A stretch of 64,000 nt of DNA, taken from the NCBI RefSeq assembly GCF_900497695.1, contig NZ_UIDD01000001.1, positions 124,001-188,000 of the forward strand, read 5' to 3'. Position 1 is the first letter of the stretch. The number at the start of each line of letters is the position of its first letter. The notes below the pieces were generated by a model. That model searched no databases and was not told where the DNA came from. It was given only the letters and a program-made list of their open reading frames with translations. The position numbers and the translations under genes were made by a program. This DNA is from Pseudomonas wadenswilerensis (lineage in GTDB: Bacteria > Pseudomonadota > Gammaproteobacteria > Pseudomonadales > Pseudomonadaceae). This document shows, piece after piece, positions 21,231-29,757 of this stretch.

Positions 21231-22211
21231 ATGGCTGGTATGGCCGATATGGGTATGGACAGTCCCCTGCTCAGCGAACGCAGCCGGGTGTTCGAGCGTG
21301 CAGACCCTCATGCGGTGTCGACCTACGTCAACCAGCATGTCGGCCCCCATTGCATTCGCCTGCCGCGCTACGGGCATCCGGAGGCGTACCTCAACCATCG
21401 CAAGTTCGCCAGCCTCGACCTGTGCCGGATCAGCTACGGCGGCGATGTGCGGGTGATGTCGCCAGCGCTGGAGAACGTCTTTCACCTGCAGATCCTGCTG
21501 CGTGGCCACTGCCTCTGGCGCCGTGGCCGTGAAGAGCGTCTGCTGACCCCCGGCGGGCTGCTGCTGATCAACCCCGACGAACCGGTCGACCTGGCCTATT
21601 CCGCGGATTGCGAGAAGTTCATCCTCAAGCTGCCCACCCGCCTGCTCGAATCAGTGTGCGACGAGCAACGCTGGCAGCGCCCCAGCGAAGGTGTGCGCTT
21701 TCTCGATCATCACTACCAGCTGTTGGCGCTGGAAGGCTTTGCCGGGCTGCTGGCGATGGTCTGCCAGGAGGCCGAAAGCAACGAGCCGATGCTGCGGGTG
21801 CAGGAGCACTACAGCCAGATCGTCGCCAGCAAGCTGCTGACCCTGATGCACACCAACGTCAGCCGTGAAGCCCTGAGCAGCCAGGCGGCATCCTTCGAGC
21901 GGATTGCCGAGTACATCAATGCCAACCTCAAGCAGGACATCTGCAGCGAACAGCTGGCGCAGCAGGCGAGCATGAGCCTGCGCTCGCTGTATGCCTTGTT
22001 CGAGCGCAACGCTCGCACCACGCCCAAGCTGTACATCCGCCAGCAGAAACTCGAACGCATCCGCGCCAGCCTCAGCGACCCCGACTGCAAGGTGCGCAAC
22101 ATTACCGAGCTGGCCATGGACTATGGCTTCGTCCACCTCGGGCGTTTCTCTGAACACTACAAGTCGTTATTCGGCGAACTGCCCTCCGACACCCTCAAGC
22201 GCCGCCTCTGA
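21231..22211 (+). CDS. benR: AraC-family activator BenR of benzoate genes (paralogue 2)
   Basis: The protein has the XylS/BenR effector domain (NHRKFASLDLCRISYGG, LLLINPDEPVDLAYSADCEKF) and C-terminal HTH pair with MSLRSLYALFERNARTTPK and YGFVHLGRFSEHYKSLFGELPSDTLKRR, close to BenR and XylS. It lies directly before benABCD and its XylS-type boxes. The ATG at 21231 gives 326 residues, but the in-frame ATG at 21255 (MDSPLLSERSRVF) aligns with BenR starts and may be the true one; neither has a strong ribosome site. An inverted repeat GGCCAGT/ACTGGCC (21180-21205) lies upstream. Confidence 0.88.
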   Translation: MAGMADMGMDSPLLSERSRVFERADPHAVSTYVNQHVGPHCIRLPRYGHPEAYLNHRKFASLDLCRISYGGDVRVMSPALENVFHLQILLRGHCLWRRGREERLLTPGGLLLINPDEPVDLAYSADCEKFILKLPTRLLESVCDEQRWQRPSEGVRFLDHHYQLLALEGFAGLLAMVCQEAESNEPMLRVQEHYSQIVASKLLTLMHTNVSREALSSQAASFERIAEYINANLKQDICSEQLAQQASMSLRSLYALFERNARTTPKLYIRQQKLERIRASLSDPDCKVRNITELAMDYGFVHLGRFSEHYKSLFGELPSDTLKRRL

Positions 22212-22216
22212 CACTT

Positions 22217-22279
22217 TGCAGAAAACGGATAAAGGTCTGCACAAAGCGGATATTTACCGTGCCCCTCGCTCCCTAACCT
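22217..22279 (+). promoter_or_regulatory. Tandem BenR/XylS boxes and -10 of the benA promoter (Pben)
   Basis: Two perfect direct repeats of TGCA-N6-GGNTA lie at 22217-22231 and 22238-22252, 21 bp apart. TAACCT at 22274-22279 follows the second box by 21 nt. The boxes have the architecture of XylS-activated Pm promoters, with the proximal box reaching the -35 region. BenR is the expected activator. Confidence 0.85.
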
Positions 22280-22295
22280 GACATGGCCTGAACAC

Positions 22296-22303
22296 AATAA
22301 CAA
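22296..22303 (+). promoter_or_regulatory. Crc/Hfq-type CA motif before benA
   Basis: AATAACAA matches AANAANAA and abuts the benA ribosome site CGGAGG. Crc/Hfq control of aromatic catabolism is established in pseudomonads; its action at this site is inferred. Confidence 0.6.
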
Positions 22304-22317
22304 CGGAGGCCCCGGCC

Positions 22318-23676
22318 ATGTCCCTGGGATTCGATTACCTTAATTCCCTGCTTGAAGAAGATCAGGAGAAGGGCGTCTTTCGCTGCAAGCGCGAGATGTT
22401 CACCGACCCCCGTCTGTTCGATCTGGAAATGAAACATATCTTCGAGGGCAACTGGCTGTACCTTGCCCACGAAAGCCAGATTCCTGAAAAGAACGACTTC
22501 CTCACCACCACCATGGGGCGCCAGCCGATCTTCATCGCGCGCAACAAGGATGGGGTGCTCAATGCCTTCCTCAATGCCTGCAGCCATCGCGGTGCGATGC
22601 TTTGCCGACACAAGAGCGGTAACCGCTCGTCCTACACCTGCCCGTTCCACGGCTGGACCTTCAACAACTCCGGCAAGCTGCTCAAGGTCAAGGATCCGGT
22701 CGACGCCGGCTACCCGGCCAGCTTCAACTGCGAAGGCTCCCACGACCTGACCAAGGTCGCCCGTTTCGAGTCCTACCGCGGCTTCCTGTTCGCCAGCCTC
22801 AACCCGGACGTGGTGCCCTTGGTGGAGCACCTGGGTGAGTCGGCGAAGATCATCGACATGATCGTCGACCAGTCGGCCGATGGCCTGGAAGTGCTGCGCG
22901 GTTCGTCCTCGTACATCTACGAAGGCAACTGGAAGCTGACCGCTGAAAACGGCGCCGATGGTTACCACGTCAGCGCCGTGCACTGGAACTACGCCGCTAC
23001 CCAGAACCAGCGCAAGCAGCGTGAAGCCGGTGATGAGGTCAAGACCATGAGCGCGGGCGGCTGGGCCAAGAGCGGTGGTGGTTTCTATTCCTTCGACAAG
23101 GGCCATCTGCTGCTCTGGACTCGCTGGGCCAACCCCGAGGACCGGCCGCTGTTCGAGCGCCGTGACGAACTGGCGGCTGACTTCGGCCAGGCTCGCGCCA
23201 ACTGGATGATCGAGAACTCGCGCAACCTGTGCCTGTACCCGAACGTGTACCTGATGGACCAGTTCAGCTCGCAGATCCGCATCGCTCGGCCGATCGCCGT
23301 GGACAAGACCGAGATCACTATCTATTGCATCGCCCCCAAGGGCGAGAGCGACGAGGCGCGAGCCCAGCGTATTCGCCAGTACGAAGACTTCTTCAACGTC
23401 AGTGGCATGGCCACCCCGGATGACCTGGAAGAATTCCGCTCCTGCCAGATGGGCTATCAGGGCGGGCGGGGCTGGAACGACATGTCCCGTGGTGCCACCC
23501 ATTGGGTCGAAGGCGCCGATGCCGCCGCGCAGGAAATCGACCTGCATCCGCAACTGAGCGGCGTGCGCACCGAAGACGAAGGCCTGTTCGTGCTGCAACA
23601 CAAGTACTGGCAGGAAACCATGCTCAAGGCCCTCGCCGCCGACCAGCAGTTGATCCCCGTGGAGGCCGTGCAATGA
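22318..23676 (+). CDS. benA: Benzoate 1,2-dioxygenase, large (alpha) subunit
   Basis: The 452-residue ring-hydroxylating dioxygenase alpha subunit has the Rieske [2Fe-2S] ligands C88-S-H90 and C108-P-F-H111, and the mononuclear iron motif [12 protein letters not shown]. With BenB (alpha3-beta3) and the reductase BenC it converts benzoate to the cis-1,2-dihydrodiol carboxylate. It is the first gene of the benABCD-catBCA run, behind a strong ribosome site (CGGAGG). Its TGA overlaps the benB ATG. Confidence 0.96.
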   Translation: MSLGFDYLNSLLEEDQEKGVFRCKREMFTDPRLFDLEMKHIFEGNWLYLAHESQIPEKNDFLTTTMGRQPIFIARNKDGVLNAFLNACSHRGAMLCRHKSGNRSSYTCPFHGWTFNNSGKLLKVKDPVDAGYPASFNCEGSHDLTKVARFESYRGFLFASLNPDVVPLVEHLGESAKIIDMIVDQSADGLEVLRGSSSYIYEGNWKLTAENGADGYHVSAVHWNYAATQNQRKQREAGDEVKTMSAGGWAKSGGGFYSFDKGHLLLWTRWANPEDRPLFERRDELAADFGQARANWMIENSRNLCLYPNVYLMDQFSSQIRIARPIAVDKTEITIYCIAPKGESDEARAQRIRQYEDFFNVSGMATPDDLEEFRSCQMGYQGGRGWNDMSRGATHWVEGADAAAQEIDLHPQLSGVRTEDEGLFVLQHKYWQETMLKALAADQQLIPVEAVQ

Positions 23677-24161
23677 GCATTTCCTTCGAGCAAGTGCGCG
23701 ACTTTCTCTTTGAAGAAGCACGCTACCTGGACGACAGCCAGTGGGACCAGTGGCTGGAGTGCTACGCCGCCGACGCCACCTTCTGGATGCCGGCCTGGGA
23801 CGATAACGACCAGCTCACCGAAGACCCGCAACGGGAAATCTCGCTGATCTGGTACGGCAACCGTGGTGGCCTGGAAGACCGGGTGTTCCGGATCAAGACC
23901 GAACGCTCCAGCGCGACCATGCCCGACACCCGGACCTCGCACAACATCAGCAATATCGAGCTGCTGGAGCAGGGCGAAGGCCTGTGCAAGGTGCGCTTCA
24001 ACTGGCACACCCTGAGCTTTCGCTACAAGACCGTCGACAGCCACTTCGGCACCAGCTTCTACACCCTCGATATCCGTGGCGAACGGCCGCTGATCAAGGC
24101 CAAGAAGGTAGTGCTCAAGAACGACTACGTGCGTCAGGTCATCGACGTTTATCACATCTGA
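23673..24161 (+). CDS. benB: Benzoate 1,2-dioxygenase, small (beta) subunit
   Basis: The 162-residue product starts [20 protein letters not shown] and belongs to the SnoaL-like ring-hydroxylating beta-subunit family, with [17 protein letters not shown] and C-terminal [19 protein letters not shown]. It is structural and probably affects assembly more than catalysis. The ATG at 23673 overlaps benA by 4 bp (ATGA) and gives exactly the family length; longer in-frame starts inside benA are rejected. Confidence 0.95.
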   Translation: MSISFEQVRDFLFEEARYLDDSQWDQWLECYAADATFWMPAWDDNDQLTEDPQREISLIWYGNRGGLEDRVFRIKTERSSATMPDTRTSHNISNIELLEQGEGLCKVRFNWHTLSFRYKTVDSHFGTSFYTLDIRGERPLIKAKKVVLKNDYVRQVIDVYHI

Positions 24162-24186
24162 ATCCTGCTTTGCTGCGAGGTGCGCC

Positions 24187-25197
24187 ATGCACAAGATCGC
24201 CTTGAATTTCGAGGACGGGGTCACCCGTTTCATCGACGCCACCGCTGACGAAAGCGTGGCCGATGCCGCTTACCGCCAGGGCATCAACATTCCGCTGGAT
24301 TGCCGCGACGGCGCCTGCGGTACCTGTAAGTGTTTCGCCGAAGCTGGCCGTTACGACCTCGGTCAGGAATACATCGAAGACGCCTTGAGCGAGGAAGAAG
24401 CCGCCCAGGGCTATGTGCTGACCTGCCAGATGCGCGCCGAGAGCGATTGCGTGGTGCGTGTGCCGGCTTCGTCGCAACTGTGCAAGACCGAGCAGGCCAG
24501 CTATCAGGCCAGCATCAGCGCCGTGCGCCAGTTGTCCGACAGCACCATTGCCCTGTCGATCAAGGGCGAGGCCCTGAGCCGTCTGGCTTTTTTGCCGGGG
24601 CAGTACGTCAACCTCGGCGTGCCCGGCAGTGAGCATACTCGCGCCTATTCCTTCAGCTCGTTGCAAAAGGACGGTGAGGTCAGCTTTCTGATCCGCAACG
24701 TGCCGGGCGGCTTGATGAGCAGCTTTCTTACCGGTCTTGCCAAGGCGGGCGACAGCATGACCCTGGCCGGCCCGCTGGGCAGTTTCTACCTGCGCGAGAT
24801 CCGTCGGCCGTTGTTGTTGCTGGCCGGTGGTACCGGGCTGGCGCCGTTCACCGCGATGCTGGAGAAAATCGCCGAAGAGGGCAGCGAGCATCCGCTGCAC
24901 CTGATCTACGGCGTCACCAACGACTTCGACCTGGTCGAGCTGGACCGCCTGCAGGCCTTTGCTGCGCGCATCCCGAATTTCAGCTTTGGCGCCTGCGTAG
25001 CCAACCCCGAGAGCCAGCATCCGCTCAAGGGCTATGTCACCCAGCACATCGAGCCGCACCACCTCAACGAAGGCGATGTCGATGTGTACCTGTGCGGGCC
25101 GCCACCGATGGTTGAGGCGGTCAGCCAGTACATCCGCGAACAGGGCATCACCCCGGCGAACTTCTACTACGAAAAATTCGCCGCCGCCGCTGCCTGA
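24187..25197 (+). CDS. benC: Benzoate 1,2-dioxygenase reductase
   Basis: The 336-residue electron-transfer protein has an N-terminal plant-type [2Fe-2S] ferredoxin with C39, C44, C47 and C80, then a ferredoxin-NADP reductase-like FAD domain (RAYSFSS) and an NAD domain (LLLAGGTGLAPFTAML, CGPPPMVEAV). It passes electrons from NADH to BenA. Single-component reductases of this layout define class IB dioxygenases. The 26-bp gap after benB contains GCGAGG. Confidence 0.95.
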   Translation: MHKIALNFEDGVTRFIDATADESVADAAYRQGINIPLDCRDGACGTCKCFAEAGRYDLGQEYIEDALSEEEAAQGYVLTCQMRAESDCVVRVPASSQLCKTEQASYQASISAVRQLSDSTIALSIKGEALSRLAFLPGQYVNLGVPGSEHTRAYSFSSLQKDGEVSFLIRNVPGGLMSSFLTGLAKAGDSMTLAGPLGSFYLREIRRPLLLLAGGTGLAPFTAMLEKIAEEGSEHPLHLIYGVTNDFDLVELDRLQAFAARIPNFSFGACVANPESQHPLKGYVTQHIEPHHLNEGDVDVYLCGPPPMVEAVSQYIREQGITPANFYYEKFAAAAA

Positions 25198-25262
25198 AGC
25201 CGTTTTATGGGGCCGGGCGCATCGTGCGGGTACGGTCGGTCCCTTTTTTATTCGAGGTTGTC

Positions 25263-26021
25263 ATGAACAGATTCACCAACAAGGTCGCGCTGGTTACCGG
25301 CGCGGCGCAGGGGATCGGCCGTCGTCTGTGCGAGCGTCTGCTTGCAGAAGGCGCGACGCTGGTGGCCGTGGATCGCTCGGAGCTGGTGCATGAACTGCAA
25401 GGCGAGGGCGTGCTGAGTTTGACCGCCGATCTTGAACAGCACAGCGAGTGCAGCCGAGTGATGGCCGCTGCGGTGGAGCATTTCGGCCGCCTCGATGTGC
25501 TGGTCAACAACGTTGGCGGCACCCTCTGGGCCAAGCCGTTCGAGCACTACGAAGCGGCGCAGATCGAAGCGGAAGTGCGCCGCTCGCTGTTTCCCACGCT
25601 GTGGTGCTGCCATGCGGCGCTGCCCTACATGCTTGAGCAGGGCAGTGGGGCGATCGTCAATGTCTCCTCGATCGCTACTCGCAGCATCAATCGCGTGCCC
25701 TATGGCGCGGCCAAGGGTGGCGTCAATGCACTGACTGCCTGCCTGGCCTTTGAAACCGCCGGACGCGGAGTGCGGGTCAACGCCACGGCGCCCGGCGGCA
25801 CCGACGCACCGCCACGGCGGGTACCGCGCAACAGTGCCGAGCAGAGCGCCGAGGAGAAAGTCTGGTACCAGCAGATCGTCGATCAGACCCTCGACAGCAG
25901 CCTGATGAAACGCTACGGCAACCTCGATGAACAGGTTGGCGCAATCCTCTTCCTCGCTAGCGACGAAGCCTCTTACATCACCGGCACGGTGCTGCCGGTC
26001 GGCGGCGGCGACCTCGGTTGA
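25263..26021 (+). CDS. benD: cis-1,2-dihydroxycyclohexa-3,5-diene-1-carboxylate dehydrogenase
   Basis: The 252-residue short-chain dehydrogenase has the NAD motif TGAAQGIGRR and the catalytic YGAAKGG (Tyr-x3-Lys) with serine in VNVSSIATRS. It oxidises and decarboxylates the BenABC product to catechol. The ATG at 25263 is preceded by CGAGG; an earlier in-frame start at 25224 is not supported by homology. catB follows after 19 bp with no room for a promoter. Confidence 0.94.
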   Translation: MNRFTNKVALVTGAAQGIGRRLCERLLAEGATLVAVDRSELVHELQGEGVLSLTADLEQHSECSRVMAAAVEHFGRLDVLVNNVGGTLWAKPFEHYEAAQIEAEVRRSLFPTLWCCHAALPYMLEQGSGAIVNVSSIATRSINRVPYGAAKGGVNALTACLAFETAGRGVRVNATAPGGTDAPPRRVPRNSAEQSAEEKVWYQQIVDQTLDSSLMKRYGNLDEQVGAILFLASDEASYITGTVLPVGGGDLG

Positions 26022-26040
26022 GTGCCCCTGGAGAACCTTG

Positions 26041-27162
26041 ATGAGTCATCCCCTGATTGAGCGCATCTCGACCCTGATCGTCGACTTGCCAACCATTCGC
26101 CCGCACAAGCTGGCGATGCACACCATGCAGAAGCAAACCCTGGTGATCATCCGCCTGCAGTGCAGCGACGGTATCGAAGGCCTCGGCGAAGCCACCACCA
26201 TCGGTGGCCTGGCCTACGGCAACGAAAGCCCGGAAAGCATCAAGCAGAATATCGACAGCTATTTCGCGCCGCTGCTGACCGGCCTGGATGCCAGCAACAT
26301 CAACGCCGCCATGCAGCGCCTGGACAAGGTGATCAAGGGCAATACCTTTGCCCGCTCGGGAATCGAAAGTGCCTTGCTCGATGCTCAAGGCAAACGCCAG
26401 GGCCTGGCGGTCAGCGAGCTGCTCGGCGGGCGTGTACGCGACAGCCTGGAAGTGGCCTGGACCCTGGCCAGCGGCGACACCGGGGGCGACATCGCCGAGG
26501 CCGAGCAGATGCTCGACCTGCGCCGTCACCGGATCTTCAAGCTGAAGATCGGCGCCAACGAAGTGGCCCATGACCTGCGCCATGTCATCGCGATCAAGCG
26601 GGCACTGGGCGAGCGTGCCAGCGTGCGCGTCGACGTCAATCAGTACTGGGACGAGTCCCAGGCGATCCGCGCCTGCCAGGTGCTGGGCGACAACGGCATC
26701 GACCTGATCGAGCAACCGATCTCGCGCATCAACCGTGCCGGCCTGGTGCGCCTGAACCAGCGCAGCCCGGCACCGATCATGGCTGATGAATCAATCGAAA
26801 GCGTCGAGGATGCCTTCAGCCTCGCGGCTGACGGCGCCGCCAGCATCTTCGCCCTGAAGATCGCCAAGAACGGTGGCCCACGCGCTGTGCTGCGTACCGC
26901 GCAAATTGCCGAAGCCGCCGGTATCGCCCTGTACGGCGGGACCATGCTCGAAGGCTCGATCGGCACCCTGGCTGCCGCCCATGCCTTCGTCACCCTCAAC
27001 CAGCTGACCTGGCATACCGAGCTGTTCGGCCCACTGCTGCTGACTGAAGAAATCGTGGTCGATGCGCCGGTGTACCGCGACTTCGCCCTGCAGGTACCCC
27101 GCACTCCCGGCCTTGGCCTGACCCTGGACGAAGAGCGCCTGGCGTTCTTCAGCCGCACGTAA
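26041..27162 (+). CDS. catB: Muconate cycloisomerase
   Basis: The 373-residue enolase-superfamily protein has the K-x-K base motif in IFKLKIGANE, metal ligands in RVDVNQYWD, IDLIEQP and MADESIES, and a C-terminal EGSIG segment, and turns cis,cis-muconate into muconolactone. The ATG at 26041 follows TGGAG and begins MSHPLIERISTLIVDLPTIRPHK, the expected N-terminus. Directly downstream of benD, it is probably transcribed from Pben in addition to any CatR-driven promoter. Confidence 0.95.
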   Translation: MSHPLIERISTLIVDLPTIRPHKLAMHTMQKQTLVIIRLQCSDGIEGLGEATTIGGLAYGNESPESIKQNIDSYFAPLLTGLDASNINAAMQRLDKVIKGNTFARSGIESALLDAQGKRQGLAVSELLGGRVRDSLEVAWTLASGDTGGDIAEAEQMLDLRRHRIFKLKIGANEVAHDLRHVIAIKRALGERASVRVDVNQYWDESQAIRACQVLGDNGIDLIEQPISRINRAGLVRLNQRSPAPIMADESIESVEDAFSLAADGAASIFALKIAKNGGPRAVLRTAQIAEAAGIALYGGTMLEGSIGTLAAAHAFVTLNQLTWHTELFGPLLLTEEIVVDAPVYRDFALQVPRTPGLGLTLDEERLAFFSRT

Positions 27163-27177
27163 GCAAGGAGAGACGCC

Positions 27178-27468
27178 ATGTTGTTCCACGTGAAAATGAC
27201 CGTGAAATTGCCCCTGGACATGGACCCGGCCAAAGCCGCGCAGCTCAAGGCCGACGAGAAGGAACTGGCCCAGCGTCTGCAGCGCGAAGGCAGTTGGCGC
27301 CACCTGTGGCGCATCGCCGGGCATTACGCCAACTACAGCGTGTTCGACCTGCCCAGCGTCGAAGCCCTGCACGACACCCTGATGCAACTGCCGTTGTTCC
27401 CCTACATGGACATCGAAGTCGACGGCCTGTGCCGCCACCCGTCATCGATCCACAGCGACGACCGCTGA
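27178..27468 (+). CDS. catC: Muconolactone delta-isomerase
   Basis: The 96-residue product matches the small decameric isomerase, starting MLFHVKMTVKLPLDMDP and ending CRHPSSIHSDD. It converts muconolactone to beta-ketoadipate enol-lactone. It lies 15 bp after catB behind AAGGAGAG. The next enzyme of the pathway (enol-lactone hydrolase) is not in the window. Confidence 0.95.
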   Translation: MLFHVKMTVKLPLDMDPAKAAQLKADEKELAQRLQREGSWRHLWRIAGHYANYSVFDLPSVEALHDTLMQLPLFPYMDIEVDGLCRHPSSIHSDDR

Positions 27469-27483
27469 ACAACGAGCGCCGAT

Positions 27484-27491
27484 AACAACAA
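27484..27491 (+). promoter_or_regulatory. Crc/Hfq-type CA motif before catA
   Basis: AACAACAA matches the Crc/Hfq target and lies between the catC stop and the catA ribosome site (CGAGG). It would allow separate catabolite control of catA within the operon. Inference by motif. Confidence 0.55.
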
Positions 27492-27507
27492 TTCGAGGTA
27501 ACCCGTC

Positions 27508-28440
27508 ATGACCGTGAAGATTGCTCACACTGCCGATATCCAGAAATTCTTCGAAGAAGTCAGTGGCCTGCACAACGACCAGGGCAGCCCGCGCCTGAAG
27601 CTGCTGACCCAGCGCATCGTCAACGATGTAGCGCGCCTCATCGAAGACCTGCAAGTGACCCCCGACGAGTTCTGGAAGGCGGTCGACTACCTCAACCGCC
27701 TCGGCTCGCGCCAGGAAGCCGGGCTGCTGGTTGCCGGGCTCGGCGTCGAGCATTACCTGGACCTGCAGCTGGACGCCCAGGATGCCGAAGCCGGCATCAG
27801 TGGCGGCACCCCGCGGACCATCGAAGGCCCGTTGTATGTGGCGGGCGCACCGCTGGCCGAAGGCGAAGTGCGTATGGACGATGGCCGTGACCCGGGCACG
27901 GTGATGTTCCTCCAGGGCCGCGTGCTGGATGAACAGGGCCAGCCGGTAGCTGGCGCCGTGGTCGACCTGTGGCATGCCAACACTCAGGGCACCTACTCGT
28001 ATTTCGACAGCACGCAGTCCGAGTTCAACCTGCGCCGGCGCATCGTTACCGACGCCGAAGGCCGCTACCGCGCCCGCAGTATCGTGCCGTCGGGCTACGG
28101 TTGCCCTGCGGACGGGCCGACCCAGGAGTTGCTCACTCAGCTCGGTCGTCACGGCAATCGCCCAGCGCATATCCACTTCTTCATCTCGGCCCCTGGCTAC
28201 CGGCACCTGACCACCCAGATCAACCTGGCGGGCGATGAGTACCTGTGGGATGACTTCGCCTACGCCACCCGTGACGGGTTGATTGGCGAGTTGCGCTTTG
28301 TCGAGGATGCGGCGGCGGCCGATGTTCGTGGTGTGGAGGGGCGCTTTGCCGAGATGGACTTTGACTTCCAGCTGTTGAGTGCGCCCAAGCCTGCCAGTGA
28401 GCAGCGCAGCCAGCGGCCGCGGGCGTTGCAGGACGTTTGA
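27508..28440 (+). CDS. catA: Catechol 1,2-dioxygenase
   Basis: The 310-residue intradiol dioxygenase has an N-terminal helical dimer domain and a catalytic beta-sandwich. The non-haem Fe(III) ligands are visible as tyrosines in GTYSYFDSTQ and SIVPSGYGCP and histidines in RPAHIHFFI. It opens catechol to cis,cis-muconate. Biochemically it acts before CatB, yet it is last in the gene order catB-catC-catA, as in catRBCA clusters. Confidence 0.96.
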   Translation: MTVKIAHTADIQKFFEEVSGLHNDQGSPRLKLLTQRIVNDVARLIEDLQVTPDEFWKAVDYLNRLGSRQEAGLLVAGLGVEHYLDLQLDAQDAEAGISGGTPRTIEGPLYVAGAPLAEGEVRMDDGRDPGTVMFLQGRVLDEQGQPVAGAVVDLWHANTQGTYSYFDSTQSEFNLRRRIVTDAEGRYRARSIVPSGYGCPADGPTQELLTQLGRHGNRPAHIHFFISAPGYRHLTTQINLAGDEYLWDDFAYATRDGLIGELRFVEDAAAADVRGVEGRFAEMDFDFQLLSAPKPASEQRSQRPRALQDV

Positions 28441-28455
28441 GGCCGGGTTGAATCC

Positions 28456-28520
28456 ATCGCTGGCAAGCCAGCTCCCACAAGGTTCAGTGCAAACCCTGTG
28501 GGAGCTGGCTTGCCAGCGAT
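28456..28520. repeat. REP pair (inverted, GGGAGCTGGC type)
   Basis: Two opposed copies of the GGGAGCTGGCTTGCCAGCGAT REP lie between catA and benE across a 17-nt spacer. They form a long hairpin that could protect the catA transcript end or attenuate benE. Confidence 0.82.
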
Positions 28521-28551
28521 GCCTTTCAGAAGCCCACGACTGGATAAATTC

Positions 28552-29757
28552 ATGAAAACAATATTCCAGGACTTCTCCCTCTCCGCCCTGGTCGCCGGCT
28601 TCATCGCCACCCTGATTTCCTACGCCGGCCCCTTGGTGATCATCTTCCAGGCCGCCCACAGCGCCCAGCTGTCGGCGGCCGAACTGTCTTCATGGGTCTG
28701 GGCGATTTCCATCGGCAGCGGCCTGCTCGGGGTAATCCTCAGCCTGCGCTACAAGGTGCCACTGGTGATTGCCTGGTCGGCACCGGGCTCGGCATTGCTG
28801 GTAGCGTTGTTGCCGGGAGTCGCCTTTGCCGAAGCCGTCGGTGCCTACATCGTCGCCAACCTGGTGATCCTGCTGGTGGGGCTGTCCGGCGCCTTCGACC
28901 GTATCGTCGGCAAGCTGCCGCCAGCCATATCGGCAGCGATGCTGGCGGGCATCCTGTTCAGCTTCGGCACGGGTCTGTTCGTTTCGCTGAAATCGCAGCC
29001 AACCCTGGTGCTGGCGATGTTCGTCAGCTACCTGCTGTTCAAGCGTCTGGCCCCGCGCTATGCGGTGCTGGCGGTGCTGGTCTGCGGCGTGAGCATTGCT
29101 GTGCTGGGCGGTGAGTTGAACAGCTCGGCACTGGTGATCGGCCTGGCCACGCCGGTATGGACCACGCCAGCGTTTAGCTGGAATGCAGTACTGAGCATCA
29201 GCCTGCCGCTGGTGATGGTGGCCCTGACCGGGCAATTCGTGCCGGGCATCGCGGTGTTGCGCAACGACGGGTATCGCACACCTGCCAGCCCGATCATTGC
29301 CAGCAATGCCCTGACCAGCCTATTGCTGGCGCCGTTCGGTTGCCATGGCCTTAACCTGGCGGCGATCACCGCAGCAATCTGTACCGGACGCGAGGCTCAT
29401 GACGACCCTGGCCGCCGCTATTGGGCCGGGGTTTGGGGTGGCGTGCTGTATTTGCTGCTGGGATTATTCGGCGCGACCCTGGTTTCACTGTTCACCGCCT
29501 TCCCCGCTGCCTTGATTGCGGCCCTGGCCGGGTTGGCGTTGTTCGGGGCGATTGGCGGCGCACTGGCCGGGGCGATGAGCGTGCCGAGTGACCGTGAAGC
29601 GGCGCTGATCACCTTTCTCGTGACCGCTTCGGGCATGTCATTTCTTGGTTTGTCGGCGGCGTTTTGGGGGCTGATTTTCGGCCTGTTCGCACACTGGCTG
29701 CTCAACCTGCGGCGATTGACGCCACAGGCTGGCAGGGCAGGGGTGCAGGCTGACTGA
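28552..29757 (+). CDS. benE: Benzoate/H+ symporter BenE
   Basis: The 401-residue protein has about twelve membrane segments and is of the BenE family, related to the UraA/NAT fold rather than to BenK, with the motif PFGCHGLNLAAITAAICTG. The start at 28552 (MKTIFQDFSLSALVAGFIATLIS) is chosen since a longer frame begins inside the REP. BenE gives a second benzoate uptake system. It ends one base before lpd, which is convergent. Confidence 0.9.
   Translation: MKTIFQDFSLSALVAGFIATLISYAGPLVIIFQAAHSAQLSAAELSSWVWAISIGSGLLGVILSLRYKVPLVIAWSAPGSALLVALLPGVAFAEAVGAYIVANLVILLVGLSGAFDRIVGKLPPAISAAMLAGILFSFGTGLFVSLKSQPTLVLAMFVSYLLFKRLAPRYAVLAVLVCGVSIAVLGGELNSSALVIGLATPVWTTPAFSWNAVLSISLPLVMVALTGQFVPGIAVLRNDGYRTPASPIIASNALTSLLLAPFGCHGLNLAAITAAICTGREAHDDPGRRYWAGVWGGVLYLLLGLFGATLVSLFTAFPAALIAALAGLALFGAIGGALAGAMSVPSDREAALITFLVTASGMSFLGLSAAFWGLIFGLFAHWLLNLRRLTPQAGRAGVQAD

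Noticed and set aside
27182..27197. A second parS-like sequence at the catC start (TGTTCCACGTGAAAAT)
   Set aside because: Only the left part fits; the bases are explained by the conserved catC N-terminus MLFHVKM.
28498..28551. A longer benE start inside the REP element
   Set aside because: The extra residues are translated REP sequence and BenE homology begins at MKTIFQDF.
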